64,000 nt of DNA from Gammaproteobacteria bacterium (GTDB lineage Bacteria; Pseudomonadota; Gammaproteobacteria; SZUA-229): NCBI GenBank assembly GCA_029882395.1, contig JAOUKT010000005.1, positions 25,485-89,484 of the forward strand, read 5' to 3'. Position numbers and translations under genes: made by a program. Under the pieces are notes generated by a model. The model saw only the letters and a program-made list of their open reading frames with translations, was not told the origin of the DNA and ran no database searches. Below are positions 18,674 to 29,377 of the stretch, in pieces; position 1 is the first letter of the stretch; each line of letters begins with the position of its first letter.

Positions 18674-19696
18674 ATGAGTAAAACAGTTGATGTTGCGGTT
18701 GTAGGGGCTACTGGGGCAGTGGGCGAAACCATGCTGGCAATTTTGGCGCAACGCAAATTCCCGATAGGTAAAATTTATGCACTGGCGAGTGCGCGTTCAA
18801 AAGGCAAACGGGTTGAATTTGGCGACAAGTTGATTGTGGTCGAGGATCTGGCTGAATTTGATTTTTCGAAAGTTCAGATTGGTTTATTTTCAGCAGGGGC
18901 GGCGATTTCAAGAGAGTTCGCACCAAAAGCGGCCGCTGCGGGCTGTGTTGTGATTGATAATACATCAGAGTTTCGTTATGACGATGACAAGCCGCTGGTT
19001 GTACCGGAAGTGAACCCGCATGCTATCGCCGATTACAAAAAAACCGGTATAATCGCAAACCCTAATTGTTCAACGATTCAAATGCTGGTGGCACTGAAGC
19101 CTATTTATGATGCGGTCGGCATCAAGCGGATCAATGTTGCGACCTATCAGGCGGTTTCAGGTACCGGCAAAGAGGCGATTGAAGAGCTGGCAGGCCAGAC
19201 CGCGGCTATCTTAAATGCCAAGGAGATCAAAACTGAAGTCTATCCAAAACAAATTGCCTTTAATGTCTTGCCCCAAATCGATGTATTCATGGACAACGGT
19301 TATACCAAGGAAGAGATGAAAATGGTCTGGGAAACCAAGAAAATTATGGGCGATGATAGCATCGAGGTGAACCCGACAGCGGTACGTGTGCCGGTGTTCT
19401 ATGGCCATTCAGAAGCGCTGCATATCGAAACCGATGAAAAAATTACCGCGGCAGAAGCCCGTGCCGTGCTCTCAAAGGCTGCTGGAGTGCAGGTTATAGA
19501 CGAACATAAAGATGGCGGATACCCTACTGCTGTGACCGAGGGCGCGAATAATGATGCTACTTATGTCGGCCGAATTCGCGAAGACATCTCCCATGAAAAA
19601 GGCCTGAATTTATGGGTAGTGGCCGATAATGTGCGCAAAGGAGCGGCTTTAAACAGTGTGCAAATAGCAGAAATTTTGCTTAAAGAGCATTTATAA
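18674..19696 (+). CDS. asd: Aspartate-semialdehyde dehydrogenase
   Basis: NADPH-dependent enzyme reducing aspartyl phosphate to the semialdehyde, the branch point to lysine, diaminopimelate, threonine and methionine. GATGAVGET at 11-19 is the nucleotide-binding loop, Cys132 (NPNCSTIQM) is the acyl nucleophile and RVPVFYGHSEA holds the catalytic His. Length 340 aa fits the short form found next to leuB in many Gammaproteobacteria. AAAGGG precedes the ATG. A palindrome follows the stop codon, probably ending the transcript before fimV. Confidence 0.97.
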   Translation: MSKTVDVAVVGATGAVGETMLAILAQRKFPIGKIYALASARSKGKRVEFGDKLIVVEDLAEFDFSKVQIGLFSAGAAISREFAPKAAAAGCVVIDNTSEFRYDDDKPLVVPEVNPHAIADYKKTGIIANPNCSTIQMLVALKPIYDAVGIKRINVATYQAVSGTGKEAIEELAGQTAAILNAKEIKTEVYPKQIAFNVLPQIDVFMDNGYTKEEMKMVWETKKIMGDDSIEVNPTAVRVPVFYGHSEALHIETDEKITAAEARAVLSKAAGVQVIDEHKDGGYPTAVTEGANNDATYVGRIREDISHEKGLNLWVVADNVRKGAALNSVQIAEILLKEHL

Positions 19697-19719
19697 TCTA
19701 TATTAGCACACATACTTAA

Positions 19720-19741
19720 AGCACATTCTTAAGAATGTGCT
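19720..19741. terminator. Perfect 22-bp palindrome after asd
   Basis: The 11-base arm AGCACATTCTT is followed directly by its exact reverse complement. It lies 23 bases past the asd stop. GC content is low and no long T run follows, so a weak terminator or a protein-binding site are both possible. Confidence 0.45.
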
Positions 19742-19752
19742 GAATATTGATG

Positions 19753-19786
19753 TTTCAAATGTTTAATTTGCAATAAATATTTGAAA
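19753..19786. repeat. Inverted repeat in the fimV promoter region
   Basis: TTTCAAAT at 19753-19760 is mirrored by ATTTGAAA at 19779-19786 around an AT-rich 18-base spacer, just before the fimV start. It may be an operator; I see no clear match to a known site. Confidence 0.3.
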
Positions 19787-19815
19787 TAATATGGATTAAA
19801 TTGAGGGGACTGCTG

Positions 19816-22785
19816 GTGCGCAAGTTAGTCATTGCCCTGTTTTGTATTGCTTTGTTGGTACCGTCACGCGGTAATACATTAGGACTGGGTGAAATAGAAC
19901 TGCATTCATCGCTGAATGAAGAGTTGAATGCGGAAATTGCTTTATTATCGATCGGCCAGGAATCAGCGGAAACCATTATCGTCAAGCTCGCCTCGAAAGC
20001 CGAGTTCAATCGGGCGGGCATAGACAGGCCGTTTATTCTCAACGACCTTAAATTTACTGTTAAAGTAAAAAATGACAAGCCCTATATTGAGGTTACGAGC
20101 AAAAAAAGTATCAGGGAGCCGTTTCTCAGTTTCTTATTAGATATCGACTGGCCGCGCGGGCATATTCTTCGTGAATTCACCTTGTTGCTCGACCCCCCCG
20201 TTTTCATGCAAGCCTCAGCCGAAGGCGCGCCCACGAAAACGGTCGTATCCCCACTGATTAGCACTAAAATTGAAAGCAGTGAGCAGACCTTAAATCGGCC
20301 GGCCTATGAGGCAGCCAGTGGCAGCAATAGCCTGGCCGGCGCACCGGCTACGGCCGCCCCTGGCCCGCCCCGGCAAGCAGCAGAGCCCGTCCAGGCACGT
20401 GCAGTTGCCCCATACCGTGCAAGCGCCGATGGTTATCGTGTGCAGCGAGCGGATACGGCCTGGAAAATTGCCGAGCGTTTGGTAGCAGGCAAAGATATCT
20501 CAATTGAACAAATGATGATGGCGCTGTTGCGACGCAATCCCGAAGCCTTTATTCAAGACAACATCAATGGCATAAAACGGGGTTATATTCTGCGTGTACC
20601 TGATCAGCAAGATATTCTCGCTCTGGATAATAAGACGGCATTAATACAGGTAAAAGAACAATATGCATTATGGCGAGAATACCGCCAGAGTGTGGTGGCT
20701 AAACGCAATGCCAATAAAATTGAGCGCAGTGCTAAAACAGCGTCAAAAGCGGCATCAGGGCCAAAAGGCCATTTGAAAATTACCTCAGCAGCTGAAGGCG
20801 AATCGAGTGAGGGTGCAACCTCCGGTCGCCAAAACCCTAATGCTGAATTAAAACAGTTGCGTCAGGATCTTGCGGCCGCCTCAGAAGAGCTGGAAAGCGG
20901 TAAACTCGAGAACGAGGATCTGAAAGAACGTGTCGCGTCTTTGCAGGCGCGGATGAAAAAAATGCAAAGGCTGCTAAATCTAAAAGACGGTGACCTGGCT
21001 AATTTGCAAAGCGATTTAAGCACAGACGCGGCAAATGAAATAGCCGCCGAAGAAAAAGCCGCTGAAGTCTCGCCACCTGTACTCGGTCTGGCGGCCGAGG
21101 ATAGCAAGACGGCAGAGGCTGAGGCGACAATAACGGCTGATTCGGCTAAAGATCAGCAGGCTCCGGCCGAGACGGCCACAGTCGATGCCATCTCTTCTAC
21201 CCAGCCGGCCGAAGAGGCTGTGTTCATGGATGAGATGACGGCGCCCGCGCAACAACCGCTAGAGCCTGTGCCATCGGCAGCCGTGCCACCGGCGGTAACA
21301 GCCATTATCGATGATATAAAAACGGGTGACTGGTTTGAGAAACTACTAAAAGACCCGAATGCCTTACCGGTTATTGTTGGCGTGCCGGCTCTGGCTTTGC
21401 TGCTGGTTTTGTATATGACCATACGCAACAAACGTAAAAAATCACAACAGGCAGAACACGAGGTAACGTCATTACTTGAAACCGGTGATTTTAATTTCGC
21501 CGATGTCGCCGATATGGTTGATGCAGATAGCGGTTTTGCGAATGAGCAGGCTGACGATCTCGGCGATCAGCTTGAGGCTTTTGCTGAAGAAGCTGAGATC
21601 AATCTTAATGATGATAATGACGTTATTAGCCTGGAAGAGGACTTACCGGCTGAAGAGGTGCAGAAAGATGATGTTTTAGCCGAAGCGGATGTTTATCTGG
21701 CATACGGTATTTACCAGCAGGCAGAAGAGCTGCTGAAAACAGCCGTTGCTGAAAACCCGGAGCGCGCAGATTATAAAATCAAACTGCTTGAAACATTCTT
21801 TGCCTCAAAAGATAAGAGCCATTACGCATCGCTGGTAGCTGATTTACAGCCGCAGATTGATACACAGGCTCCTGAGTGGCAGCGTATTGTTGCGATGGGG
21901 CGAGAGCTGGACCCTGGTAATGCTTTGTTCAGTGGTGGCGATACGATGGAGCGTTTTGATGTCGATGATTTATTGCCTGAAAAACCAGAAACTGATTTTG
22001 ATTTAGGCGAGGCGGCTGCCGATTTTGATCTGGGTGACTCGATCGATGACAGCAGTGAGTTTGACCTGGATTTAGAAGAAAATGAAATTGATGTCAGCGC
22101 GGCTTTGACGGCAGAAGATGTGGCGGCATTCGATAGCGCGGCCATGGGGGATGGAACCGATAATTTTGCATTAAATGATGACGGACTTGATGAGCTTGAT
22201 CAGGAACTGGCGGCAGCTGATGATATGGACTTTGATCTGAGCGAAGAAAGTGAGCCTGTTGAAGAGCTGGATGATGCCTTTAGCCTTGATTTTGATATGG
22301 CGGATCTTGGCATGGATGAAGCGTCGGCAGAAATATCAGCAGAAGAAACGGAAGTGGTTGCTTCGTCAATGGTAGCCGAAACAGAAGATTTTGGGCTGGG
22401 CCGGTCTGATAACGCGGTCTCCCTGGACAATACCGAAGCCTTTGAAATGGATCTGGGGGAGTTATCCCGGCCAGTGCAAGCTGATGATATATCAATGGAC
22501 GATGTTAGCCTGGATATGGGTGATATTGATCTTGGAGAGATTGATTTATCCATCGATGAACAGACAGCCGCGGCTGTTAATTTGTCGCAGGATGACGATG
22601 AGACAATTGATATTAGTCGTTTGCCGGAGGACCTGGATGAGGTCAATACCAAACTTGATCTGGCCCGCGCTTATATCGATATGGGTGACAGTGACGGTGC
22701 CTCCAGTATTCTTCGTGAAGTCATCGAAGAAGCTGCCGGTGAACAGAAACAGACAGCCGAATCGATGCTCAAAGACATCGCCTGA
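19816..22785 (+). CDS. fimV: FimV-type pilus/motility assembly protein
   Basis: Inner-membrane peptidoglycan-binding protein of about 990 residues needed in relatives for type IV pilus assembly, polar localisation and twitching. Signal peptide, then the FimV N-terminal domain (LGLGEIELHSSLNEELNAEI), a LysM-like module (YRVQRADTAWKIAERL), a coiled coil (about 340-400), a single membrane helix near 525 (VIVGVPALALLLVLYM), and a long acidic cytoplasmic tail with DFDL-type repeats. It ends in the conserved TPR-like FimV C-terminal domain (LDLARAYIDMGDSDGASSIL). GTG 19816 has GAGGGG seven bases before it and is preferred over TTG 19801. It is followed by a strong terminator. Confidence 0.92.
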   Translation: MRKLVIALFCIALLVPSRGNTLGLGEIELHSSLNEELNAEIALLSIGQESAETIIVKLASKAEFNRAGIDRPFILNDLKFTVKVKNDKPYIEVTSKKSIREPFLSFLLDIDWPRGHILREFTLLLDPPVFMQASAEGAPTKTVVSPLISTKIESSEQTLNRPAYEAASGSNSLAGAPATAAPGPPRQAAEPVQARAVAPYRASADGYRVQRADTAWKIAERLVAGKDISIEQMMMALLRRNPEAFIQDNINGIKRGYILRVPDQQDILALDNKTALIQVKEQYALWREYRQSVVAKRNANKIERSAKTASKAASGPKGHLKITSAAEGESSEGATSGRQNPNAELKQLRQDLAAASEELESGKLENEDLKERVASLQARMKKMQRLLNLKDGDLANLQSDLSTDAANEIAAEEKAAEVSPPVLGLAAEDSKTAEAEATITADSAKDQQAPAETATVDAISSTQPAEEAVFMDEMTAPAQQPLEPVPSAAVPPAVTAIIDDIKTGDWFEKLLKDPNALPVIVGVPALALLLVLYMTIRNKRKKSQQAEHEVTSLLETGDFNFADVADMVDADSGFANEQADDLGDQLEAFAEEAEINLNDDNDVISLEEDLPAEEVQKDDVLAEADVYLAYGIYQQAEELLKTAVAENPERADYKIKLLETFFASKDKSHYASLVADLQPQIDTQAPEWQRIVAMGRELDPGNALFSGGDTMERFDVDDLLPEKPETDFDLGEAAADFDLGDSIDDSSEFDLDLEENEIDVSAALTAEDVAAFDSAAMGDGTDNFALNDDGLDELDQELAAADDMDFDLSEESEPVEELDDAFSLDFDMADLGMDEASAEISAEETEVVASSMVAETEDFGLGRSDNAVSLDNTEAFEMDLGELSRPVQADDISMDDVSLDMGDIDLGEIDLSIDEQTAAAVNLSQDDDETIDISRLPEDLDEVNTKLDLARAYIDMGDSDGASSILREVIEEAAGEQKQTAESMLKDIA

Positions 22786-22809
22786 TCGGTTTGAAATTAA
22801 TAAAACCTG

Positions 22810-22843
22810 CGGCATTGAGTCTTCTCAATGCCGTTTTTGTTTG
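22810..22843 (+). terminator. Rho-independent terminator after fimV
   Basis: Stem CGGCATTGAG (22810-22819), loop TCTT, stem CTCAATGCCG (22824-22833), followed by TTTTTGTTTG. Textbook intrinsic terminator separating fimV from truA. Confidence 0.9.
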
Positions 22844-22871
22844 TCATCTACAGTTTGAGTGCTGAGTTAAA

Positions 22872-23654
22872 ATGCGTATAGCTCTGGGTATTGAATACGA
22901 CGGCAGTCAGTTTTCGGGCTGGCAACAACAGAAGGGCGATGTGCGTACGGTACAAGGCTGCCTTGAAGAGGCCCTGTCTAAAATTGCCGACCAGCGTATT
23001 CAGGTCGTCTGTGCCGGACGAACCGATACCGGCGTGCATGCGTTGAACCAGGTGGTGAATTTTGATTTTAATCAGCACCGAGACCCTAAAGCCTGGGTGC
23101 TGGGTTTAAATACCTATTTGCCGGATGATATCAGTGCGCTCTGGATGCGGCCTGTGGCCGATGATTTCAGTGCGCGTTTTAGCGCTTTTGAACGCAGCTA
23201 TCGTTACGTGATACAGCACCGGATTGGCAGACCGGCTTTGCTAAATAAAAGAGTGGCCTGGCGTTATGGTGATCTTGATGTTGGTAAAATGCATGAGGCG
23301 GCTCAAGCACTGGTGGGTGAGCATGACTTTTCATCATTTCGTTCATCGCAGTGCCAGGCAAAAACGGCCACCCGTGAAATGCGCTCAGTCAGCGTTACCA
23401 AAGAAGGTGATTATATTTATATTGATGTGTGTGCCAATGCGTTTTTACATCATCAGGTTCGAAATATCGTCGGCAGTTTGATAGAGGTCGGTAAAACCGT
23501 GAAACCGGTTGAATGGATGGCCGAACTGGTGACAGTTAAAGACCGTAAACAAGCCGGCCCGACAGCACCGGCAGATGGTCTCTATCTGGTGAATGTTAAA
23601 TACCCGGCCGTGTTCGGCATTCCCGAATGTCATGCGCCGCCAGTATTCACCTAG
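22872..23654 (+). CDS. truA: tRNA pseudouridine(38-40) synthase
   Basis: Converts uridines 38-40 of tRNA anticodon stems to pseudouridine. The catalytic Asp52 lies in AGRTDTGVHA; RYVIQHRIGRPALL and FLHHQVRNIVGSLIEVG are conserved TruA blocks. At 260 residues it is full length. It begins 38 bases after the fimV terminator and precedes trpF by about 77 bases, the usual order in Pseudomonas-like genomes. Confidence 0.96.
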   Translation: MRIALGIEYDGSQFSGWQQQKGDVRTVQGCLEEALSKIADQRIQVVCAGRTDTGVHALNQVVNFDFNQHRDPKAWVLGLNTYLPDDISALWMRPVADDFSARFSAFERSYRYVIQHRIGRPALLNKRVAWRYGDLDVGKMHEAAQALVGEHDFSSFRSSQCQAKTATREMRSVSVTKEGDYIYIDVCANAFLHHQVRNIVGSLIEVGKTVKPVEWMAELVTVKDRKQAGPTAPADGLYLVNVKYPAVFGIPECHAPPVFT

Positions 23655-23731
23655 GGTGGCGCGACTGGACGCTGCAAGTTTGCTATGATGGTCAGCTTTG
23701 AAAGCTGGCAGAGAGTACAGATAAAAGCCTC

Positions 23732-24370
23732 ATGAGTTTCCGGACACGCGTTAAAATTTGCGGTATTACTCGAGTAGAAGATGCACTGGCAGTGAGTCAG
23801 TCGGGTGTGGACGCCATCGGTCTGGTATTTTATGACAAAAGCCCGAGAAACATCGGTATGGCTCAGGCGCAGGCGATTTGTGAGGCTTTACCCGCATTCG
23901 TTACCGTAGTGGCCTTGTTTAAAGACCCTGAGGATGTTTTTGTGCGTTCTGTTATCGAGCAGGTGCCGATTGATCTGTTGCAATTTCATGGGCGTGAAAC
24001 AGCAGCGTTTTGTCAGAGTTTTAAAAAGCCCTATATTAAAGCCGTCGGCATGGAAGGGCAGCATGATGTTTCTGGCTTTTCAGCTCAGTATCGTTCAGCC
24101 AGAGGTTTGTTGCTGGATAGTCATGCGATTGGTGAAGACGGTGGCTCCGGCCATGTCTTTGACTGGGGAAGTATACCCACAGAGATAAGAAGCCAGATTA
24201 CCTTAGCCGGCGGATTAAACGCTGATAATATTGCCTCAGCGATTAAACAGGTCAGACCGTTTGCTGTTGATATTAGCAGTGGTGTTGAGTCATCCGGCGG
24301 AATTAAAGACGAGGCTTTGATAAAAGCCTTGATGAATGAAGTGAAACGAGTAGATTGCGAACATGACTGA
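23732..24370 (+). CDS. trpF: Phosphoribosylanthranilate isomerase
   Basis: TIM-barrel enzyme of tryptophan synthesis that performs the Amadori rearrangement of N-(5-phosphoribosyl)anthranilate. The N-terminal [11 protein letters not shown] carries the catalytic Cys; [18 protein letters not shown] and the phosphate-binding LAGGLNADN and [12 protein letters not shown] segments are intact, with the general-acid Asp in LLLDSH. Length 212 aa is normal. Its end overlaps trpB by 8 bases, showing translational coupling in trpF-trpB-trpA. The trpEGDC genes are not in this window. Confidence 0.96.
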   Translation: MSFRTRVKICGITRVEDALAVSQSGVDAIGLVFYDKSPRNIGMAQAQAICEALPAFVTVVALFKDPEDVFVRSVIEQVPIDLLQFHGRETAAFCQSFKKPYIKAVGMEGQHDVSGFSAQYRSARGLLLDSHAIGEDGGSGHVFDWGSIPTEIRSQITLAGGLNADNIASAIKQVRPFAVDISSGVESSGGIKDEALIKALMNEVKRVDCEHD

Positions 24371-25583
24371 TGTGGATAAAACGATAGATTTTAGCCAGAT
24401 GCCTGATGAAAAAGGCCATTTTGGTATTTACGGTGGTGTATTTGCTGCTGAGACATTAATGCAGCCGATTAATGAATTGCGTGATGCCTACGAAAAAATA
24501 AAAAATGACCCTGACTTTCAGGCCGAGTTTGATCGCGACCTGGCGCATTATGTTGGCCGCCCAAGCCCTTTATACCATGCGCAGCGTTTGTCAGAGATAA
24601 CCGGCGGTGCACAAATCTACCTGAAACGTGAAGATTTAAATCACACCGGTGCACATAAAATTAACAATACCATCGGCCAGGCGTTACTCGCCCGCAAGAT
24701 GGGGAAAAAACGCATTATCGCTGAAACGGGAGCCGGTCAGCACGGTGTGGCGTCGGCCACCGTCGCGGCGCGCTTTGGCATGGAATGTGTGGTTTATATG
24801 GGGGCCGAAGACGTCATTCGTCAGGCACCAAATGTTTACCGCATGAAACTGCTGGGCGCGACGGTGATTCCCGTCGAGTCGGGCTCAAAAACACTTAAAG
24901 ATGCACTCAATGAGGCGATGCGTGACTGGGTCACCAATGTCGATGATACGTTTTATATTATTGGAACGGTGGCAGGTCCGCACCCTTATCCTGAGATGGT
25001 GCGTGATTTTCAGACTATTATCGGCCGCGAAGCCAGGCTTCAAATTCAGCAGCAGGCCGGTCGATTGCCGGATGCACTGGTGGCCTGTGTCGGCGGTGGT
25101 TCCAATGCGATTGGGCTGTTTCATCCCTTTTTAGAAGATAAAGAGGTTGCCATTTATGGGGTTGAAGGCGGCGGCGATGGCATTGATACGGCTCGTCATG
25201 CAGCCCCTTTATGTGCCGGAAAACCGGGTGTGTTACACGGTAACCGCACCTACCTGATGGAAGATAAAGATGGTCAGATTATCGAAACACATTGTGTTTC
25301 AGCCGGTCTGGATTATCCCGGTGTCGGGCCTGAGCATGCCTGGTTAAAAGACATCGGTCGCGTCAAATACGATGCGATCACCGACAGCGAAGCGTTAGAA
25401 GCCTTCCATACCTTAACCAGGATCGAAGGCATTATTCCGGCGTTAGAATCCAGCCATGCCGTGGCTTATGGCCTCAAGCTGGCTAAAACCATGGAAAAAG
25501 ATCAGATCATCATCGTTAATTTATCAGGCCGTGGTGATAAGGATATTAATACCATCGCCAAGATCGAGGGGATTAAGTTGTGA
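24363..25583 (+). CDS. trpB: Tryptophan synthase beta chain
   Basis: PLP enzyme that condenses indole with serine. Lys99 in HTGAHKINN forms the internal aldimine; [10 protein letters not shown] holds the catalytic Glu, [10 protein letters not shown] binds the PLP phosphate and LSGRGDKD is near the C terminus. Length 406 aa. It overlaps trpF by 8 bases and its TGA overlaps the GTG start of trpA, so the beta and alpha subunits of the channelled complex are made together. Confidence 0.98.
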   Translation: MTDVDKTIDFSQMPDEKGHFGIYGGVFAAETLMQPINELRDAYEKIKNDPDFQAEFDRDLAHYVGRPSPLYHAQRLSEITGGAQIYLKREDLNHTGAHKINNTIGQALLARKMGKKRIIAETGAGQHGVASATVAARFGMECVVYMGAEDVIRQAPNVYRMKLLGATVIPVESGSKTLKDALNEAMRDWVTNVDDTFYIIGTVAGPHPYPEMVRDFQTIIGREARLQIQQQAGRLPDALVACVGGGSNAIGLFHPFLEDKEVAIYGVEGGGDGIDTARHAAPLCAGKPGVLHGNRTYLMEDKDGQIIETHCVSAGLDYPGVGPEHAWLKDIGRVKYDAITDSEALEAFHTLTRIEGIIPALESSHAVAYGLKLAKTMEKDQIIIVNLSGRGDKDINTIAKIEGIKL

Positions 25584-26383
25584 GCCGTTTAAACGCTACC
25601 TTTGAACACCTTAAAGCGCAGAATAAAACGGCTCTGGTACCGTATATCATGTGCGGTGATCCTGATTTTGATACCACGGTCAGATTGATGCACGCGCTGG
25701 TTAATTCAGGCTGTAATATTATCGAGCTGGGGGTGCCATTCTCAGACCCGATGGCTGATGGCCCGGTGATTCAGGCGGCTGCCGAGCGTGTGCTGCTAAA
25801 TCATGTCAGCCTCAGTGATGTGATTGACGTGGTCGCCAGGTTCCGTGAAACGGATACAGAAACAGCGGTGATTCTGATGGGTTATCTGAACCCGATCGAA
25901 GTCATGGGCTATCAGGTTTTTGCCGAAAAAGCCTCGGCTGCCGGCGTTGATGGTGCATTAACCGTGGATATTCCGCCGGAAGAGGCTGCTGAGTATACTC
26001 AGCTATTAAAAGCCAAAGGCATTGATCCCATTTATCTGCTGGCCCCGACCAGTGATGATGCCCGCATCGCCAGCATTGCTAATGTTGCCGCTGGTTTTGT
26101 TTATTATGTGTCTTTAAAAGGCGTAACCGGCGCGGCATCCTTAGATATTGACAGCGTCGTTGAAAAACTGCAGCAAATACGCCGACAGATTAGTCTGCCG
26201 GTTGGTGTGGGTTTTGGTATCAGTGATGCTGAGACCGCGGCAAAATTATCAAAAGTCGCTGATGCGATAGTGGTGGGTAGTGCCATCGTTAAACGCATGG
26301 CAGAATATGGCCATCAACCTGATCAACTGATACAGTCGGTGACAGAGCTGACGGCATCAATGCGTAAGGCGATGGATCAATAG
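25580..26383 (+). CDS. trpA: Tryptophan synthase alpha chain
   Basis: TIM-barrel subunit that splits indole-3-glycerol phosphate to indole. Catalytic Glu49 is in [16 protein letters not shown] with Asp60 following; [11 protein letters not shown] and GVGFGIS contribute to substrate phosphate binding. Start is GTG 25580 within the GTGA overlap with trpB. Length 267 aa is normal. A 90-base gap to accD leaves room for a separate promoter there. Confidence 0.97.
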   Translation: MSRLNATFEHLKAQNKTALVPYIMCGDPDFDTTVRLMHALVNSGCNIIELGVPFSDPMADGPVIQAAAERVLLNHVSLSDVIDVVARFRETDTETAVILMGYLNPIEVMGYQVFAEKASAAGVDGALTVDIPPEEAAEYTQLLKAKGIDPIYLLAPTSDDARIASIANVAAGFVYYVSLKGVTGAASLDIDSVVEKLQQIRRQISLPVGVGFGISDAETAAKLSKVADAIVVGSAIVKRMAEYGHQPDQLIQSVTELTASMRKAMDQ

Positions 26384-26472
26384 CCATCGATTAAAGAGAC
26401 ATTACTAATGCGGGATTTAACGATTGTGTTAAACTCGGTACCTATAACAAGATTAGCATTACGGTAATAAAA

Positions 26473-27333
26473 ATGAGCTGGTTTGAAAAATTAATGCCTT
26501 CACGAATTCGTACAGAAGGTGCTGCAAAAGGCAATGTGCCCGAAGGTCTGTGGACCAAATGCGATAAATGTAGTTCTGTGCTTTATCGAGCCGAGCTGGA
26601 ACGCAACCAGATGGTCTGTCCAAAATGTGATCATCACATGCGTTTAGGCGCCAGAGCCCGTATCCGCTCCTTTCTTGATGATGGCCAGCTCGAAGAAATC
26701 GCCGCCAATGTTGAACCGGTCGATGCATTAAAATTCCGCGACAGTAAAAAATACAAAGAGCGTCTTGCCCAGGCGCAAAAAAATACCGATGAAAAAGATG
26801 CACTGATTGCCATGCGCGGCACGGTTAAAGGTTTGCCGGTTGTGGTAGCGGCTTTTGAGTTCAGGTTTATGGGTGGCTCGATGGGCTCCGTGGTTGGTGA
26901 AAAGTTTGTGCAGGCCGCCAATATGGCGCTGGAGCAAAATATTCCACTGATTTGTTTTTCAGCCTCTGGCGGTGCGCGGATGCAGGAAGCCTTGTTGTCA
27001 TTAATGCAAATGGCTAAAACCAGTGCCGTGCTGAAGAAAATGTCCAAGCGTGGAGTGCCTTTTGTATCGGTATTAACCGACCCGACGATGGGTGGTGTGT
27101 CAGCGAGTCTGGCCATGCTGGGTGATGTTAATGTTGCCGAGCCGAACGCATTAATCGGCTTTGCCGGACCCCGTGTTATCGAACAGACGGTGCGTGAAGT
27201 CTTACCAGAAGGTTTTCAGCGCAGTGAGTTTTTACTCGAACACGGCACGGTTGATATGATTTTAGATCGCCGTGATTTACCTGAAAAACTAGCTTCTTTG
27301 CTACTGATGTTGACCAACAAACCCGCCAACTAA
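26473..27333 (+). CDS. accD: Acetyl-CoA carboxylase carboxyltransferase beta subunit
   Basis: Beta half of the carboxyltransferase that makes malonyl-CoA for fatty-acid synthesis. The N-terminal zinc ribbon is complete (Cys30, Cys33, Cys49, Cys52). The crotonase-like domain has [23 protein letters not shown] and [11 protein letters not shown]. Length 286 aa, somewhat short of some homologues but complete. One base separates its stop from folC, indicating tight coupling; accD-folC is a classic bacterial pair. Confidence 0.97.
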   Translation: MSWFEKLMPSRIRTEGAAKGNVPEGLWTKCDKCSSVLYRAELERNQMVCPKCDHHMRLGARARIRSFLDDGQLEEIAANVEPVDALKFRDSKKYKERLAQAQKNTDEKDALIAMRGTVKGLPVVVAAFEFRFMGGSMGSVVGEKFVQAANMALEQNIPLICFSASGGARMQEALLSLMQMAKTSAVLKKMSKRGVPFVSVLTDPTMGGVSASLAMLGDVNVAEPNALIGFAGPRVIEQTVREVLPEGFQRSEFLLEHGTVDMILDRRDLPEKLASLLLMLTNKPAN

Positions 27334-27334
27334 A

Positions 27335-28648
27335 GTGCGTTTTGCTGACCTGCAGAGCTGGTTGGACTGGCAGGAAACACTACACAGTGCAGAGATTGAG
27401 CTGGGTCTTGAGCGGATCCGCCAAGTGGCGCGAAATTTAGCGATACCGGCGGCATGGCCGGTGCCGGTTATCACGGTAGCCGGCACCAATGGCAAAGGCT
27501 CATCGGTTGCAATGCTTGAAGCCATTTATCAGCACGCTGGATATCGCGTCGGCAGCTATACCTCGCCACATCTTCTTCATTATAACGAACGCATTAAAAT
27601 CAATCGTCAGGCCGTCTCTGATGAGCTGATCTGTCAAGCCTTTGATAAGATTGATCACGCCAGGCAAATGCCCGCTGGCGATGACATATCGCTGACCTAT
27701 TTTGAATTTGGAACCTTGGCAGCGTTATATATTCTAAGTCAGGCAGAGCTGGATATTGTGATACTGGAAGTGGGTCTCGGTGGCCGCCTGGATGCGGTTA
27801 ATATTATTGATGCCGAGGTGGCTTTGATCACACCGATTGCGATTGATCATCAGAGCTGGCTGGGTGATGACCGAAACACAATCGGCGCTGAAAAAGCCGG
27901 CATTATCAAAGCCGGTTGCCATACGGTCTATAATGATCCGGAACCTGTGGCAGCGATACTGCAAAAAGCGCAAGAGTTGAACTCAGAGATCTATTGTTTG
28001 AACAAGCATTTTCAGGCGCATTCTGAGCCTGAAACAGCTGGCTGGCACTATCGCTCTGACTCGCTGCAATTGCGTGACCTGCCAAGGCCTGCTTTGCCGG
28101 GGCTGCATCAGTTAGACAATGCTGCGGGCGCGATACAAGTATCACAGATATTGTCAGAGACGTTGCCAGTATCAGCTGCCAGTATTGCCCGCGCAATGAC
28201 AGATAGCCAGCTACCCGGGCGTTTTCAATGCTTGTCTCATCAGCCGGATATCATTGTGGATGTTGCCCATAATGAACATGCGCTCAGCACACTGGCAAGC
28301 AATCTGCAGCAACTGCCGTCTCCGGGGCGTACTCTGGCAGTACTGGCGATGCTGGAGGACAAGGCGCTAGGCGAAGCGCTCGGGCAAATAGATGCGGAGA
28401 TAGATCGCTATTATCTGGCAGGCTTGCAAGGCAACCGGGCTTTATCCGCTGAAAGCCTTACACAGCGCATCCAGGAAGGTGTCAGTAGTGATAAACTATG
28501 TACTCATGACACAGTGCAAGCGGCATTAGAGCATGCTCTTTCAGAAGCGATGAGTGATGACAGGATTATCATATTTGGCTCATTTTTAACGGTTTCGGCC
28601 GCAATGAAATATTTGACAGAATCAGCGTCAAAGGATTTGGGAAATTAA
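27335..28648 (+). CDS. folC: Dihydrofolate / folylpolyglutamate synthase
   Basis: Bifunctional Mur-ligase-family enzyme joining dihydropteroate to glutamate and extending polyglutamate tails. The P-loop VAGTNGKGSS (48-57), the TSPHLLHYNERI segment and the LEVGLGGRLDAVN motif are visible, as is VDVAHNEHA in the C-terminal domain. Length 437 aa. Start is GTG 27335, one base past the accD stop; its own stop is one base before the GTG of the SPOR gene. Confidence 0.95.
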   Translation: MRFADLQSWLDWQETLHSAEIELGLERIRQVARNLAIPAAWPVPVITVAGTNGKGSSVAMLEAIYQHAGYRVGSYTSPHLLHYNERIKINRQAVSDELICQAFDKIDHARQMPAGDDISLTYFEFGTLAALYILSQAELDIVILEVGLGGRLDAVNIIDAEVALITPIAIDHQSWLGDDRNTIGAEKAGIIKAGCHTVYNDPEPVAAILQKAQELNSEIYCLNKHFQAHSEPETAGWHYRSDSLQLRDLPRPALPGLHQLDNAAGAIQVSQILSETLPVSAASIARAMTDSQLPGRFQCLSHQPDIIVDVAHNEHALSTLASNLQQLPSPGRTLAVLAMLEDKALGEALGQIDAEIDRYYLAGLQGNRALSAESLTQRIQEGVSSDKLCTHDTVQAALEHALSEAMSDDRIIIFGSFLTVSAAMKYLTESASKDLGN

Positions 28649-28649
28649 G

Positions 28650-29156
28650 GTGGAAAAAGCATTAAAACAACGCTTAATTGGCGCCATAGTACTTGTTGTT
28701 TCCGGTGTTATCTTTATACCGTTATTGCTCGATGGTGCCGGGCATAATGCCCGTTTTTCCAGGGATATTGAGATCCCCGCTGAGCCTGATATTAACATCA
28801 AATCCTGGCATGAATTAAAAGAAGTGCCAGTCAATCGGCCTCCGCAAAAAGTCGTATCAAAAGACAATGCTGTGGTTAAAAAGCCAGCGAAGGCAAAGCC
28901 GCGTGATGCCCGGCCAGAAATCAAAGCCTGGGCTTTGCAGTTAGGTAGTTTCAGCCAGCAAACGAATGCGCTGGTATTGCAGGACCGCTTGCGTGCCAAA
29001 GGTTATCGCGCATTTATCGTCAAATCTAAAAACATAGGAAAAACGCGATATAAAGTCAGAATAGGTCCTGATCTGGATCGTGATAAAGCTGAAAAAATCG
29101 CCAAGCAACTTAAAAAGAATGAGAATATTGACAGTATCGTGGTGACACACCCCTAA
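28650..29156 (+). CDS. dedD: SPOR-domain cell-division protein, DedD-like
   Basis: Bitopic inner-membrane protein of 168 residues. One N-terminal membrane helix (about 9-27, LIGAIVLVVSGVIFIPLLL) is followed by a basic linker and a C-terminal SPOR domain (about 90-168: ALQLGSFSQQTNALVLQDRL and TRYKVRIGPDLDRDKAE). SPOR domains bind denuded glycan at the division septum. The position behind accD-folC and before cvpA-purF is the conserved place of dedD. Start is GTG 28650. Confidence 0.9.
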   Translation: MEKALKQRLIGAIVLVVSGVIFIPLLLDGAGHNARFSRDIEIPAEPDINIKSWHELKEVPVNRPPQKVVSKDNAVVKKPAKAKPRDARPEIKAWALQLGSFSQQTNALVLQDRLRAKGYRAFIVKSKNIGKTRYKVRIGPDLDRDKAEKIAKQLKKNENIDSIVVTHP

Positions 29157-29194
29157 AACAACGGCGTTGAGTGCTTAACATAATGGCCGTCATT

Positions 29195-29222
29195 TAAGCG
29201 CCGATAATGGCCGCTGACGGCA
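29195..29222 (-). repeat. Recurrent intergenic motif, copy C
   Basis: On the minus strand this reads TGCCGTCAGCGGCCATTATC and continues for eight bases; GCCG and CGGC ends can pair. The core TCAGCGGCCA is shared with motifs near 46343, 47846 and, less well, 4807. It lies in the 220-base gap between the dedD-like gene and cvpA. Confidence 0.3.
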
Positions 29223-29377
29223 GCTTGAATTTTAATATAATGCCAATGTATTCAATGCCTTAGGGTAATATCAGCTATCTAAATAATGTTTTAATGATAA
29301 AAACTGTGATACTTACGATTCGACTGCTAAAATATGACTAGATTTTCACTATACCCTCTGGGAAAAAGCTAAACATT

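Noticed and set aside
22200..22652. Ser-rich minus-strand frame inside fimV
   Set aside because: It is the antisense shadow of the acidic repeat region of FimV.
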